NCBI GenBank assembly: GCA_903927685.1
Contig: CAIYOB010000824.1
Location: 1-19,354 of the forward strand
DNA from: an uncultured Planctomycetaceae bacterium
GTDB taxonomy: Bacteria; Planctomycetota; Planctomycetia; Pirellulales; Pirellulaceae
Reading direction: 5' to 3'
Length of the DNA: 19,354 nt
Shown here: piece after piece, positions 1-7,029 of the stretch
Numbering within the stretch: the stretch's first letter is position 1
How the letters are laid out: every line of letters begins with the position of its first letter
Translations under genes and position numbers: made by a program
Notes under the pieces: model-generated
Seen by the model: only the letters and a program-made list of their open reading frames with translations
Told to the model about the DNA's origin: nothing
The model's database searches: none

Positions 1-512
1 AGAACTTTCATCCCCACCTGACGCACTTCATGACTACCGAGAATCCAAAGTGGCACGGTCCCGCCGCCAGCCACCTGACGCTTTACATCGAGCCGGTTGG
101 CGGCAAACTGCGGCTGGCCGCCCAGGACATCCAGAACAAGGACATGCCCCACGGATTGAGCCAAGGGCCGCTCAAGGGCGGCTACAACGGGAAGTTCTAC
201 GACAGCCGGGAAGTTCTCTTCCAGGACGACCAATGGCATTGTGTCGAGGCGTACTTCAAGCTCAATTCCCTGGACCTCCAGAACGACCGCCCAAACCGGG
301 ACGGCATCGTCCGTGGCTGGTTCGACGGCAAGCCCGTCGTCGAACACACCGATGTGGTGCTGCGATCCACCGATTTTCCCAAGATGAAGTTCAACCAGTT
401 TCTGCTGGCTCCGTATTTCGGGCCGGGACTCCTTCCGCACGCTCAGAAGTTGTGGATCGACGAATTGGCGGTCGGCACGAAGCGGATTGGCCCGCTGACT
501 TTGCCAAAGTAA
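1..512 (+). CDS. C-terminal part of a secreted polysaccharide-lyase/lectin-like beta-sandwich protein (5' end outside window)
   Basis: The frame is open from the left edge (codons from base 3) to TAA at 510-512. There is no stop and no ribosome binding site before the first ATG at 30, so this is the 3' end of a longer gene. The visible 169 residues alternate short beta-strand-like stretches with loops. They include a DSREV stretch, the phrase DDQWHCVEAYFKLN, the segment DGIVRGWFDGKPVVEHTDV and a C-terminal LWIDELAVGTKRIGP. Phrases like 'width and wetting of W/F ... WFDGK ... FNQF ... IDELAVGTKRIGPL' are typical of concanavalin-A-like jelly rolls such as PL20-type or heparin-lyase-like folds and planctomycete LamG relatives. 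Catalytic residues cannot be assigned without the N-terminus. The activity is therefore open; it could be a lyase or a purely carbohydrate-binding domain. Confidence is high that it is a real gene and modest on fold. Confidence 0.75.
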   Translation, partial: NFHPHLTHFMTTENPKWHGPAASHLTLYIEPVGGKLRLAAQDIQNKDMPHGLSQGPLKGGYNGKFYDSREVLFQDDQWHCVEAYFKLNSLDLQNDRPNRDGIVRGWFDGKPVVEHTDVVLRSTDFPKMKFNQFLLAPYFGPGLLPHAQKLWIDELAVGTKRIGPLTLPK

Positions 513-654
513 GATTGGGACATCCGCGCGATGGCAGACGCCTGCCTGAGTTTTTCCTGTTTGCCGCCGGCGGCGCCGCCCGACTTGCCAATCCCGACCC
601 GCTGGCGGCGTTTGAGCGCGGGGAATCGTCCTCGATTGTGGAGGCCAGCTGTAC

Positions 655-1071
655 ATGGGTAGCGGCGTGTCGATCAGCAAGGCGATTCCCGTTCTGGAAG
701 TCGCCGATGTTGGGGTGAGCATCCAGTGGTATCGTGAGATGCTGGGGTTTTCCGCCGATCCGTTTCCTGAAACACCGCCACATCAGTTTGCAATTCTCCG
801 GCACAGCCAGACGGAATTGATGTTGCGATGCGGCTCATCAAAGACACTTGCAGAACCACGCCAGTACCAATGGGATGTCTACCTTCGGCTCGGCGGCGGG
901 CAGATTCGCCAGCTATTCGCAGAGTTGACCAGTCGTGGGGTCGTTTCCCGCAGGCTTGAACGGATGTTCTATGGCCTTGCTGAGTTCGAGGTAAGAGACC
1001 CTGACGGATACGTTCTTTGTCTCGCCGAAGAACTCGGAGATTCCCAGGACCTGCCCACCCCTCAACGGTAA
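655..1071 (+). CDS. VOC (glyoxalase/bleomycin-resistance-like) family protein
   Basis: A 138-residue cytoplasmic protein of the size usual for a two-module vicinal-oxygen-chelate protein. The first module starts with AIPVLEVADVGVSIQWYREM followed by LGF, the classic beta-alpha opening of the family. The last strand carries the end motif FEVRDPDGYVLCLAEE, where the acidic residue at the usual metal or ligand position is present. The family includes glyoxalase I, dioxygenases and antibiotic-binding proteins; this one looks closest to the bleomycin-resistance or 'glyoxalase superfamily' type, for which no substrate can be named. The ATG at 655 is preceded by GGAGG about ten bases upstream, which supports this start. 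The neighbours are a DUF1801 remnant and a cupin, a mix of small stand-alone genes rather than an evident pathway. Confidence 0.85.
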   Translation: MGSGVSISKAIPVLEVADVGVSIQWYREMLGFSADPFPETPPHQFAILRHSQTELMLRCGSSKTLAEPRQYQWDVYLRLGGGQIRQLFAELTSRGVVSRRLERMFYGLAEFEVRDPDGYVLCLAEELGDSQDLPTPQR

Positions 1072-1161
1072 CAAGAAGTCGGTCGTCGCGACTTGGCTGC
1101 TGCGGAACGATTCCGTCCATGCTCCGGCCAAGGAAGCCGGGCAAGGATCCAAGGTGACAGC

Positions 1162-1269
1162 ATGGCAAGAGTTCAATCACCCACGGACATCGACGAGTAC
1201 ATCGCGCGGTTTCCTGCCGACGTTCAGATGCTACTTCAAGAGGTGCGGAATACCATCCGGACGAAGTGA
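1162..1269 (+). pseudogene. Truncated DUF1801 (YdhG-like) N-terminal remnant
   Basis: An ATG at 1162 with an AAGG about nine bases upstream opens a 35-codon frame ending in TGA at 1267. The peptide contains DIDEYIARFPADVQMLLQEV followed by RNTIR, which matches the first helices of DUF1801 proteins, normally about 110-140 residues long. The sequence stops exactly where the family normally continues with the AP-AEE-ISY-PAF segment, and I do not find that segment in any frame downstream. I read this as a gene cut by deletion or frameshift. A short truncated peptide may still be made because the start and its ribosome binding site remain. Confidence 0.7.
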
Positions 1270-1415
1270 CCACGATCTCCTCGGATTGGCCGGAGAACCC
1301 AATGGAAATTGAAATCATCGACGAACCGATTCGGTTTACCCTGTACGAGCGCACGCCTGCCGAGAGCGTTGCCCCGTTCGTGCCTTGTCCCGTCGGCGGG
1401 GTTGCCGTGGCATGA
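1266..1415 (+). other. Short open stretch after the DUF1801 remnant, unknown; possible second gene fragment
   Basis: A frame overlapping the DUF1801 stop (GTG at 1266, ATG at 1302, TGA at 1413-1415) encodes about 49 residues, including MEIEIIDEPIRFTLYERTPA. The composition looks like a folded domain edge rather than a shadow frame, but I do not recognise a family and it does not match the missing part of DUF1801. It may be the tail of another gene joined to the DUF1801 remnant by a deletion. The rest of 1072-1485 holds no other gene that I can support, apart from a promoter-like TATAAT at 1475. Confidence 0.3.
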
Positions 1416-1474
1416 ACTTGCGCCTCTGTTCCGGCGATTGTTGAATGTTCAGTGGTCGCCGCCAACCCGCCCCC

Positions 1475-1480
1475 TATAAT
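1475..1480 (+). promoter_or_regulatory. Candidate -10 box (TATAAT) of the cupin gene
   Basis: A perfect TATAAT in a very GC-rich stretch lies five bases before the cupin ATG. Transcription starting the usual distance downstream would begin at or just inside the start codon, giving a leaderless mRNA or initiation at the in-frame ATG three codons later. No convincing -35 hexamer is seen at 16-18 bases spacing. Confidence 0.35.
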
Positions 1481-1485
1481 GCGAC

Positions 1486-1971
1486 ATGACAAAGATGACC
1501 CACCCTCCGACTCTCCGTCAGCCGAACGAGGGCCAGACCGTTGCCATCGTCGGTGATGTCTACCGCTTCATGGCGACCGGTGACGACACGGACGGAAAGT
1601 ACGCCATGTTTGAAGCCATCGTGCGTCCCGGTGGCGGTCCACCGCCGCACGTCCACAGCCGGGAAGAAGAATCGTTTTACATCCTGGAGGGGGAAATCAC
1701 TTTCCAGGTCGGCGACGACCGGATCGTGGCCAAGGCAGGCACGTTCGCCAACATGCCGGTCGGCAGCCTGCACAGTTTCAGGAACGACACCGGCCAGACA
1801 GCCCGGATGATTGTCTCCGTGGCTCCAGCGGGCCTGGAAAAGATGTTCCTGGAGGTCGGCCAGCCGGTGGCGTTCGGGCAGCAGGCCCCGCCACCGAGCA
1901 TGGCCGAGATCGACAAGCTGCTGGCCGTTGCACCCAGCTACGGGATCGAGATCCGGTTGCCGCCGCGGTGA
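1486..1971 (+). CDS. Single-domain cupin protein (quercetin-dioxygenase-like)
   Basis: A 161-residue cytoplasmic protein made of one conserved cupin barrel. Cupin motif 1 is GGGPPPHVHSREEESFYILE, with metal-ligand positions H55, H57 and E61 or E62. Motif 2 is AGTFANMPVGSLHSFRND, with H96 as the fourth ligand. All four metal positions are therefore present, so a metal-dependent role is likely, but the cupin_2 group is too broad to name a substrate. The C-terminal 50 residues (from about 112) form an extra helical segment with SMAEIDKLL, seen in many small quercetin-dioxygenase-like cupins. The start at 1486 lacks a Shine-Dalgarno sequence; an in-frame ATG at 1495 is an alternative. It is convergent with the membrane-protein gene ending at 2065, and no clear hairpin terminator is visible in the 93 bases between them. 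Confidence 0.9.
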   Translation: MTKMTHPPTLRQPNEGQTVAIVGDVYRFMATGDDTDGKYAMFEAIVRPGGGPPPHVHSREEESFYILEGEITFQVGDDRIVAKAGTFANMPVGSLHSFRNDTGQTARMIVSVAPAGLEKMFLEVGQPVAFGQQAPPPSMAEIDKLLAVAPSYGIEIRLPPR

Positions 1972-2064
1972 CCGTCGCGGGCGAAGTACACCCGTGGCCG
2001 CATCCCGCTGATCCGCCGTCGTTTGCCGACTCGGCGTTCAACGAGCTAAGCCGAAATGGGGAAG

Positions 2065-2484
2065 TTATTTCGTGAGCGTTGCCACCTTGGCCGCAATCAG
2101 CGGCGACAACAGCAGCACCAGCATCCCGAACGGCAGCAGTCCGCCTTCCAGCACGTTGTAGTCGGCCGCCAGTCGCTCCCAGGATGCCCCCACCACAAGG
2201 CGGCCGAAGGCAACTTCAAAGGCCAACGTCAGGCCCAGCCACAGCGCGCCGACCGCCAGTCGTTCCGTGGTTCGGGTCGCACCGATCCACCGGACGAACG
2301 CCACGGCAATGACCAGGATGAGGATCGATCCGGTGAACACGCCGATCTGATTGGACCGGAACTCGCCGACCTGCGGCACCAGGAAAATGGCACGGGCGAT
2401 GCCGTGCAGAATCTCGGCGACGATCAGGACCAGCCAGACGGCAAAGGCCCTGGCGAGTCGGGTCGTCCGGGGTGCGGATGCCAT
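2065..2484 (-). CDS. Small integral membrane protein, about four helices, unknown function
   Basis: A 139-residue hydrophobic protein with helices at roughly residues 13-35, 47-67, 76-97 and 116-134. Charged stretches lie between them: ERLAADYN before the last helix, and RWIGATRTTERL between helices two and three. A Glu lies inside helix one (AEILHG) and another at the end of helix three (FEVAFG), and the loop sequence SWERLAADYN looks conserved-like. Similar short proteins of unknown function are common in bacteria, but I cannot name the family with confidence. The only possible start in the open frame is the ATG at 2484; a stop lies in frame further upstream and there is no strong Shine-Dalgarno. 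Seven bases upstream is the stop of a tiny hydrophobic frame, so the two may be translated together. Confidence 0.8.
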   Translation of the reverse strand: MASAPRTTRLARAFAVWLVLIVAEILHGIARAIFLVPQVGEFRSNQIGVFTGSILILVIAVAFVRWIGATRTTERLAVGALWLGLTLAFEVAFGRLVVGASWERLAADYNVLEGGLLPFGMLVLLLSPLIAAKVATLTK

Positions 2485-2491
2485 GCTGTTG

Positions 2492-2620
2492 TCACCAGGG
2501 GCCGATGATCTTGTCGAGGACTGCCAGGGTCACGATCGCCAGAAAATCTACCAAAACGGTCAACGTCAGAGTGAGGCGAAACGTCTTTCTCTTCCGGTCG
2601 GCTGACGAAGAATGCCACAA
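2492..2620 (-). CDS. Possible 42-residue single-helix membrane peptide
   Basis: A frame bounded by TAG (2621-2623) and TGA (2492-2494) starts with TTG at 2618-2620. It encodes a short basic stretch (DRKRK) followed by the hydrophobic segment LTLTLTVLVDFLAIVTLAVL and then DKIIGPW. The basic residues ahead of the helix fit an N-inside single-pass peptide. It ends seven bases before the ATG of the four-helix protein, suggesting an operon-like pair. There is no ATG in the frame and no clear ribosome binding site, so the start is uncertain and the gene itself is only a candidate. Confidence 0.35.
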   Translation of the reverse strand: MWHSSSADRKRKTFRLTLTLTVLVDFLAIVTLAVLDKIIGPW

Positions 2621-2664
2621 CTACACAGAAGGGGGGAGCGCGGCCCTGCTCGGCCAGGCGCCGC

Positions 2665-3219
2665 TCACGGGCTGCCGCCCGCCGCGACTGGCATCGAGAT
2701 CACCAGTCCGGCGAAGCGGTCTGCGGTGCTGGTCCGCCGCGGGGCGTGGCACTTCAGGCATTGCGACGAGAGGCGGATCGAGCCCGCGAAACGGTACACG
2801 CCGCCAGTCAGCGCCTCGTGTTCCGGTTTGCCTGCGGCGAGTTGTTTGACCGCCTCTTTCTCAAAATCATCTCGCGGCGCGTTGTCCACGTTCATGGGCT
2901 CGGCGTTGACCGCCAGCCAATGGACTTTCACCTGCCAGTTGCGGGCCAGTTCTTTGAATACGTCCTCCAGCGACCGCGACGGGATCGACAGCCGCTGGGA
3001 GGGATCAAAGAAATCGCGATGCATGACCTGCAGCGTGCCGTGTAGCGTTTCGTGCAGGATTCGCGCCCGGGTGCGGGCTTCCGGGACGCTTGCCGGCAAC
3101 ACGCCCGCCGGGGCTGCCGGTTGATCGTCCGCGCCGCGTGCGCTGCCGGGGAACTCCACCGGCCGTGCGGCCGAGGCGAGGACCAGCAGCATGACCAGAT
3201 ACACGGTGGTTCGAGTCAT
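2665..3219 (-). CDS. Exported c-type haem protein with Tll0287-like (DUF3365) domain
   Basis: A 184-residue protein starting with a signal peptide (MTRTTVYLVMLLVLASAA, about residues 1-30). The mature part has the layout of Tll0287-like/DUF3365 sensors: a helical start with the HETLHGTLQ segment, a region around residues 80-115 (LEDVFKELARNWQVKVHWLA), and the NVDNAPRDDFE-like stretch that in this family reads 'N P ... N A P ... E'. A single haem-binding CLKCH motif follows (C154, C157, H158). One covalent haem in the periplasm is therefore expected. In the family the domain senses redox state or gas, or is a simple haem carrier; here it stands alone with no histidine kinase fused. A GGAGA lies about eight bases before ATG 3219, supporting the start. 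The stop is 45 bases before the 42-residue frame and 180 bases before the membrane-protein gene on the same strand, so co-transcription is possible. Confidence 0.85.
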   Translation of the reverse strand: MTRTTVYLVMLLVLASAARPVEFPGSARGADDQPAAPAGVLPASVPEARTRARILHETLHGTLQVMHRDFFDPSQRLSIPSRSLEDVFKELARNWQVKVHWLAVNAEPMNVDNAPRDDFEKEAVKQLAAGKPEHEALTGGVYRFAGSIRLSSQCLKCHAPRRTSTADRFAGLVISMPVAAGGSP

Positions 3220-3473
3220 AGGTATTCTCCGACAGCCGGTCCCCTTCCAGCCGGCTCACGCCCTCCGGCATGCTGCGGTCGGCGCTACTGCCCGACGGGC
3301 GAAACTATATGCATTCAACATCGACAGGTCAATAATACACGCCTCTGGCCCCTGAGTGGCAGGCTGGTGTGCCCGGTGCTAGCGCGTGGAGGCTTTGTGT
3401 TCGACGATCACATCACAGGCGATCCCGCCACGGGCAACCGCGTGCAACTCGATTTCTGTCAGTCGGCCCGTGC

Positions 3474-5888
3474 TCAAGGACCAGGCGGGCTGGCCGCCGC
3501 TGCGAGCAGGGACTCGGCCGTGGACTTGCCCGGTTCCAGAGGCAGCAGCCAGATGGTCGAGGTTTCGGCCTTGGTCTCGGAAGCGAAGCGGCGACCGTCG
3601 CGCGACCAGCGGCCGTGGCCGACCGGGGCCTCCGTGATCCGCACCGCCTCGTTCGTCCGCAGATCGTAGATCCACAGCCCTTTGTGGACGTTCGTATACC
3701 CGCTGATGCTCACTTCCTGGCCGTCGGGGGACCAGGCGGCGAGCATGCCGTAGAGCGGTTCGGGGCTCAGCCATTCCGCCACGGTCCGGCTGGACGCCAA
3801 CTCGGCGATCCGCAGCCGCAAACCGTCGCTATAAGCGACGTGCTTGCCGTCCGGCGAAACGGCGGGGTACAGCCCGTGGCAGGGCATCACGTCGCGAGGG
3901 GTGTCGCCGGGCACGTCCACACGAATGGACTGCAGCTGCTTCAGGCGGCCCGCTTGGAAATAGAGCAGGCTCGGGTCCGGACCCCAGGATGGATAGCTGC
4001 CGTCAGCGAGTTTGCGGGGCGAACCCCCTTCCGCTGTCGCCAGCCAGATCTCGTCTTGCACCAGGCCAACCTGGGGGCGTTTGACGAACGCGATGTGCTT
4101 TCCGTCCGGGGCGAGAGCCGCGTCGGCCAGGCCCGCGTCCGGAAACACATCCCGCGCTCGAATCAATGTCCGCGCCGTCTTCCGGGCCAAGTCGTACCGT
4201 TCGATGGCCGTCTCGTCTCTGCGGGTGTAAAGCAGTTGTGTGCCGTCCGGCGACCAACTCGGACAAGAGCCATCGACCACCAGCCGCTCCGCCTTGGCGG
4301 TCAGCTGGGCGACGCGTCCTTGGGTTTCCTGCCGGGCTGCTCGCGGACGATCGATTCGCACCAGCGTCTGCCGGCCGCGCGTGATCTGGGCGGAAATCTG
4401 CTGGATCACCGCACCGTCCTTGAACGCTTGCACCAGGTGGGTGCCGGCGGGGTTGGGGAATTCGTGGAATCCGGTCCGTCCGATGGGCACGTCCCGGCCG
4501 TCGATCCGCACGGTCACCGTCGGGTCGTCGACCTCGACCACCAGCGTGCCTTGACGGCTCACCAGCCGCCGGACCGCAGCGCTCCATTGCGTGACGCCCG
4601 TGGCCTCGGTGACGCCCAGGCAGGACGCGATCGCGATCAGCGCCGCGGCCAGCAGCCAGCGGCGACGCTGGCCGCCGCGGGGGCGAACCGGTGCGGCCGG
4701 TGCACTTGGTGCAGCCAGCGGCGCCGGGACCAGCGTCGGTTGCTGGACATGGGCCAGGCAGCGTTCCAGCAACTCGCCCACCTCCGCCGCCGCTTGGAAC
4801 CGATCCGCGGGCCGCTTGGCCAGCAGCTTGTCGATGATGCCCGCCAGCCAGTCCGGGATGTCCGGATTGATCTCGCGGATCGCGCGCGGTGTGCCGTCGC
4901 AGACGCGGCGGAGGACGGCCAGAGCGCTGTCCGCGCGAAAGGCCGGACGCCCGGTGCACATCGCGTACAGCACGCTGCCGAGGCTGAACAAGTCGGAGCG
5001 ATGGTCGATCGGCTCGCCGCCGGCCTGCTCGGGCGACATGTACTGCGGCGTCCCGGCGATTTGGCCGGTTTGCGTACAGCTGACATCGTCCACGGCGCGG
5101 GCCAGGCCAAAGTCGGTGATCTTGACCCGCTGGACGCCGTTCTCCAGCAGGATATTCGCCGGCTTGACATCGCGATGAATCAGCCCCTGGGCGTGCGCCG
5201 CGGCCAAACCGAAGGCGATCTGCGAACCGATCCGCAGGACTTCCCGCACCTCCAACGGTCCATGAGTGTCGATTTTCTGCTGCAGCGATTGGCCCGCGAT
5301 ATACTCCATGACCAGATACGGCGTACCGTTTTGTTCGCTGACCGCGTGGATGGTCACGACGTGTGGATGACTGACGGCCGCCGCCGCTTGGGCTTCGCGC
5401 AAGAACCGCCGATGGGCCGTCGGGTTCGAGGCCAGCTGGGGCGCAAGCACCTTGATCGCAACCACGCGATTCAGCCGGGTGTCGTGCCCGCACAAAACGA
5501 CGCCCATCCCGCCCCGGCCGATGACCTCGCTGACCTCGTACGGTCCGATCGTACCCAGCCGGCCAGGCTTGTCGCACGGTTGCAAGCAGGGCAGGCTGCC
5601 GTCGCCCGAGGCAGGGCCGTCACTGGACGCGGGGCCATCGCCCAGGGTCACAGCGTCCCTGGACGCCACGGCATCGCCGCGCAGATCGGTTGCGGCCAAC
5701 GCGTCGGCTCCGTCCCGGCCGACCGCCGGATGTTCCAGAAAACTGCCGGCGTCTCGGTGGGATTTCAGCAGCTGTTCGACACGCCCTCGCAACTCGGCAT
5801 CTGGTCCACAGACGGCGACGACAAATGCGTCCCGCTCGGCGTCAGAGTCCCGTTCCAAGGCGGCCAAGAAAACATCTCGTTCGTTCAT
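3474..5888 (-). CDS. Transmembrane Ser/Thr protein kinase with PEGA-like domain and PD40 (TolB-like) propeller
   Basis: An 804-residue Hanks-type kinase. Residues 1-55 are the small acidic helical leader common before planctomycete kinases (MNERDVFLAALERDSDAERD). Residues 60-105 form a low-complexity Asp/Ala/Ser/Gly linker. The catalytic domain spans about 115-380 with an intact glycine loop GRGGMGVV (124-131), Lys146, Glu165, HRDVKPANILL (Asp240), DFG (259-261) and SPE (285-287), so it should be active. A single transmembrane helix at about 411-427 follows basic RRR. Outside are a PEGA-like strand repeat (about 446-512) and a PD40/TolB-type beta-propeller (about 530-800) with repeated 'SWSPDG', 'LAPDG', 'VSPDG' and 'WSRDG' blades. 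The longer reading of the frame up to 6110 is rejected because MNERD at 5888 has AGGGGGA about eight bases ahead. It lies 151 bases after the ECF sigma gene on the same strand, a common planctomycete arrangement. The external propeller probably senses a ligand or partner (inference). Confidence 0.92.
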   Translation of the reverse strand: MNERDVFLAALERDSDAERDAFVVAVCGPDAELRGRVEQLLKSHRDAGSFLEHPAVGRDGADALAATDLRGDAVASRDAVTLGDGPASSDGPASGDGSLPCLQPCDKPGRLGTIGPYEVSEVIGRGGMGVVLCGHDTRLNRVVAIKVLAPQLASNPTAHRRFLREAQAAAAVSHPHVVTIHAVSEQNGTPYLVMEYIAGQSLQQKIDTHGPLEVREVLRIGSQIAFGLAAAHAQGLIHRDVKPANILLENGVQRVKITDFGLARAVDDVSCTQTGQIAGTPQYMSPEQAGGEPIDHRSDLFSLGSVLYAMCTGRPAFRADSALAVLRRVCDGTPRAIREINPDIPDWLAGIIDKLLAKRPADRFQAAAEVGELLERCLAHVQQPTLVPAPLAAPSAPAAPVRPRGGQRRRWLLAAALIAIASCLGVTEATGVTQWSAAVRRLVSRQGTLVVEVDDPTVTVRIDGRDVPIGRTGFHEFPNPAGTHLVQAFKDGAVIQQISAQITRGRQTLVRIDRPRAARQETQGRVAQLTAKAERLVVDGSCPSWSPDGTQLLYTRRDETAIERYDLARKTARTLIRARDVFPDAGLADAALAPDGKHIAFVKRPQVGLVQDEIWLATAEGGSPRKLADGSYPSWGPDPSLLYFQAGRLKQLQSIRVDVPGDTPRDVMPCHGLYPAVSPDGKHVAYSDGLRLRIAELASSRTVAEWLSPEPLYGMLAAWSPDGQEVSISGYTNVHKGLWIYDLRTNEAVRITEAPVGHGRWSRDGRRFASETKAETSTIWLLPLEPGKSTAESLLAAAASPPGP

Positions 5889-5940
5889 TTCGCGTTCCCC
5901 CTGCACTCCCATGCGAAATCGAACGCCAAAACGTGCCAAA

Positions 5941-5946
5941 ATTCTA
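5941..5946 (-). promoter_or_regulatory. Weak candidate -10 box (TAGAAT) upstream of the kinase gene
   Basis: On the minus strand a TAGAAT stands in a locally AT-richer patch about 50 bases ahead of the kinase ATG. It would allow the kinase to be expressed separately from the sigma gene. I see no good -35 element, so this is only a weak candidate. Confidence 0.22.
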
Positions 5947-6039
5947 GGCGCATTTCTTGTCTGCGGCCAGCAACTTGAGGCCAGCAACTGAGGCGGAACG
6001 GCGCTGCGGGACGGCATCCGATGGCGCCGATCGCGTGTG

Positions 6040-6627
6040 TCAGGTATTCCGACCTGTTTCTCCCGGCTGGGTTTCGCCACGGATCTCGCGGTACAGCCAG
6101 GCCTTGGCAAAAGCCCACAGGCGATTGGCTGTTCGCAGCGACATATCTCCGGCCGCGGCCGCCTCGGCCAGCGTCAAACCGGAGAAGAACCGAAGCTTGA
6201 CCAGTTCCGCGGCTGCCGGATCCACGGCGGCTAACCGGTCCAGTGCTTCATGCACGGCCAGCAACTCCTCGTCCGGGCACGGCGCAGCGATGCGCGATTC
6301 GTCCAGTTCCGCCTGTGCCGAGTTACCGCCGCGTTTGAGGGCGCATTTTCGCCGCGCAGTGTCGATCAGGATGCGGCGCATCGCTTCTGCGGCCGCGGCG
6401 AAGAAGTGGCCGCGGTTGTGCCAATTGGACGCCTGATCCGTGTCCACCAGCCGCAGGTACGCTTCGTGCACCAGGGCCGTTGCCTGGAGTGTTTGCCCCG
6501 GCCGCTCCTCGGCCAGTCGGACTGCGGCCAGCTTGCGCAATTCCTCGTAGACCAGCGGCAACAGCTGCTCGGCGGCTTTCGCATCGCCGGCCTCAATCTG
6601 GGACAGGATCTGGGTGACGTCGGACAT
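6040..6627 (-). CDS. ECF-type RNA polymerase sigma factor (TIGR02999/Sigma70_ECF type)
   Basis: A 195-residue sigma-70 family protein with the hallmark of the Planctomycetes/Acidobacteria ECF group. The region-2 part contains [16 protein letters not shown] (about residues 47-62) and the [20 protein letters not shown] segment (74-93). Region 4 (about 130-185) contains [19 protein letters not shown] followed by the recognition-helix stretch [20 protein letters not shown]. Core polymerase binding and promoter recognition are therefore expected. No anti-sigma factor gene is visible nearby. The gene next on the same strand is a Ser/Thr kinase, which in this group is the usual partner and may control the sigma factor by phosphorylation (known pairing; direct control here is inference). 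ATG 6627 has no obvious Shine-Dalgarno, yet no better in-frame start is seen. Confidence 0.9.
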   Translation of the reverse strand: MSDVTQILSQIEAGDAKAAEQLLPLVYEELRKLAAVRLAEERPGQTLQATALVHEAYLRLVDTDQASNWHNRGHFFAAAAEAMRRILIDTARRKCALKRGGNSAQAELDESRIAAPCPDEELLAVHEALDRLAAVDPAAAELVKLRFFSGLTLAEAAAAGDMSLRTANRLWAFAKAWLYREIRGETQPGETGRNT

Positions 6628-6799
6628 GGGGAGGCACTACAGCTGAAACGCACTCCTGTGAGACTTCAGCGTCGTTCGGGGAAGGGATCTTCCTGCTCGA
6701 ATCAGCCGCGGGGCGCCAACGTCCGATTTGCCGAACCAAACGCTGGCGCATGCCGACTGATGCGGCACCGATTCCTCGAACGACACCCACCGGCCACTC

Positions 6800-6805
6800 A
6801 TTATA
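6800..6805 (-). promoter_or_regulatory. Candidate -10 box (TATAAT) for the sigma-kinase unit
   Basis: On the minus strand a perfect TATAAT lies 173 bases upstream of the sigma-factor ATG, in the only clearly AT-rich stretch of the region. It would give a 5' leader of about 165 bases. The -35 region is not recognisable, so confidence is modest. The rest of 6628-6889 holds no supported gene. Confidence 0.32.
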
Positions 6806-6894
6806 TCACTGAACGATCAAGAAGCCCTTTAGTTTGATCATGCGGCGATCTCTGCGTTGCGATCGGTGGAGCGGGCGATCTTCCTCCGCAGTCC

Positions 6895-7029
6895 CGTGCG
6901 TTGTCCAGGCGAAGAATTGGGGTTGGGTGGCTGGGGACGAGCCACGAGTGGCGAGCCCCCAGTTCTTGCCACTGGGGGCTCGCTGCACTCGACCCCAGGC
7001 ACCCCAACATTTGGCCTGGACAACGCACT
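6895..7029. mobile_element. MITE-like palindromic element with 15-bp perfect terminal inverted repeats
   Basis: The ends GTGCGTTGTCCAGGC (6896-6910) and GCCTGGACAACGCAC (7014-7028) are exact reverse complements. The element is flanked by a five-base direct repeat, AGTCC at 6890-6894 and at 7030-7034, which fits a target-site duplication with one unpaired base at each end. Inside is a perfect 12-bp stem with a nine-base loop (6951-6983), and the arms between are also imperfectly complementary, so the whole element could fold as one long hairpin. It has no coding capacity and overlaps the stop codon of the 1707-residue gene (TAG at 7028-7030 on the minus strand). A 32-base segment (6972-7003) recurs at 17121-17152 with one mismatch, so it belongs to a dispersed family. 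It may act as a transcription terminator (inference). Confidence 0.7.
6951..6983. terminator. Strong GC-rich hairpin inside the palindromic element, possible bidirectional terminator
   Basis: The arms GCGAGCCCCCAG and CTGGGGGCTCGC pair perfectly over 12 bases around the loop TTCTTGCCA. It lies 45 bases past the stop of the 1707-residue gene. There is no U-tract on either strand, so it is not a canonical intrinsic terminator; a role in stopping transcription or protecting the 3' end is an inference. Confidence 0.35.

Noticed and set aside
1972..2064. Hairpin terminator between the convergent cupin and membrane-protein genes
   Set aside because: Only five-base stems such as GCCGA/TCGGC are found, with no T-run, so no terminator can be supported.
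3379..3477. 32-codon minus frame starting with TTG at the kinase stop
   Set aside because: The peptide looks protein-like, but there is no ribosome binding site or family match, and it is too short to support. The remainder of 3220-3473 shows no gene or clear terminator.
3369..5978. Long plus-strand open frame of 869 codons opposite the kinase gene
   Set aside because: It is antisense to a clear kinase with all catalytic motifs. Its translation is rich in Arg, Gln and Pro with no recognisable domain, the usual shadow of a GC-rich gene.
5889..6110. N-terminal extension of the kinase up to the ATG at 6110
   Set aside because: The extension overlaps the end of the sigma gene (6040-6110), has no domain character, and a good ribosome binding site precedes the internal ATG at 5888.
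6801..7028. 75-codon minus frame across the palindromic element
   Set aside because: It is mostly the repeat itself read through, with no domain or conserved start context, and is the type of spurious frame produced by dispersed repeats.
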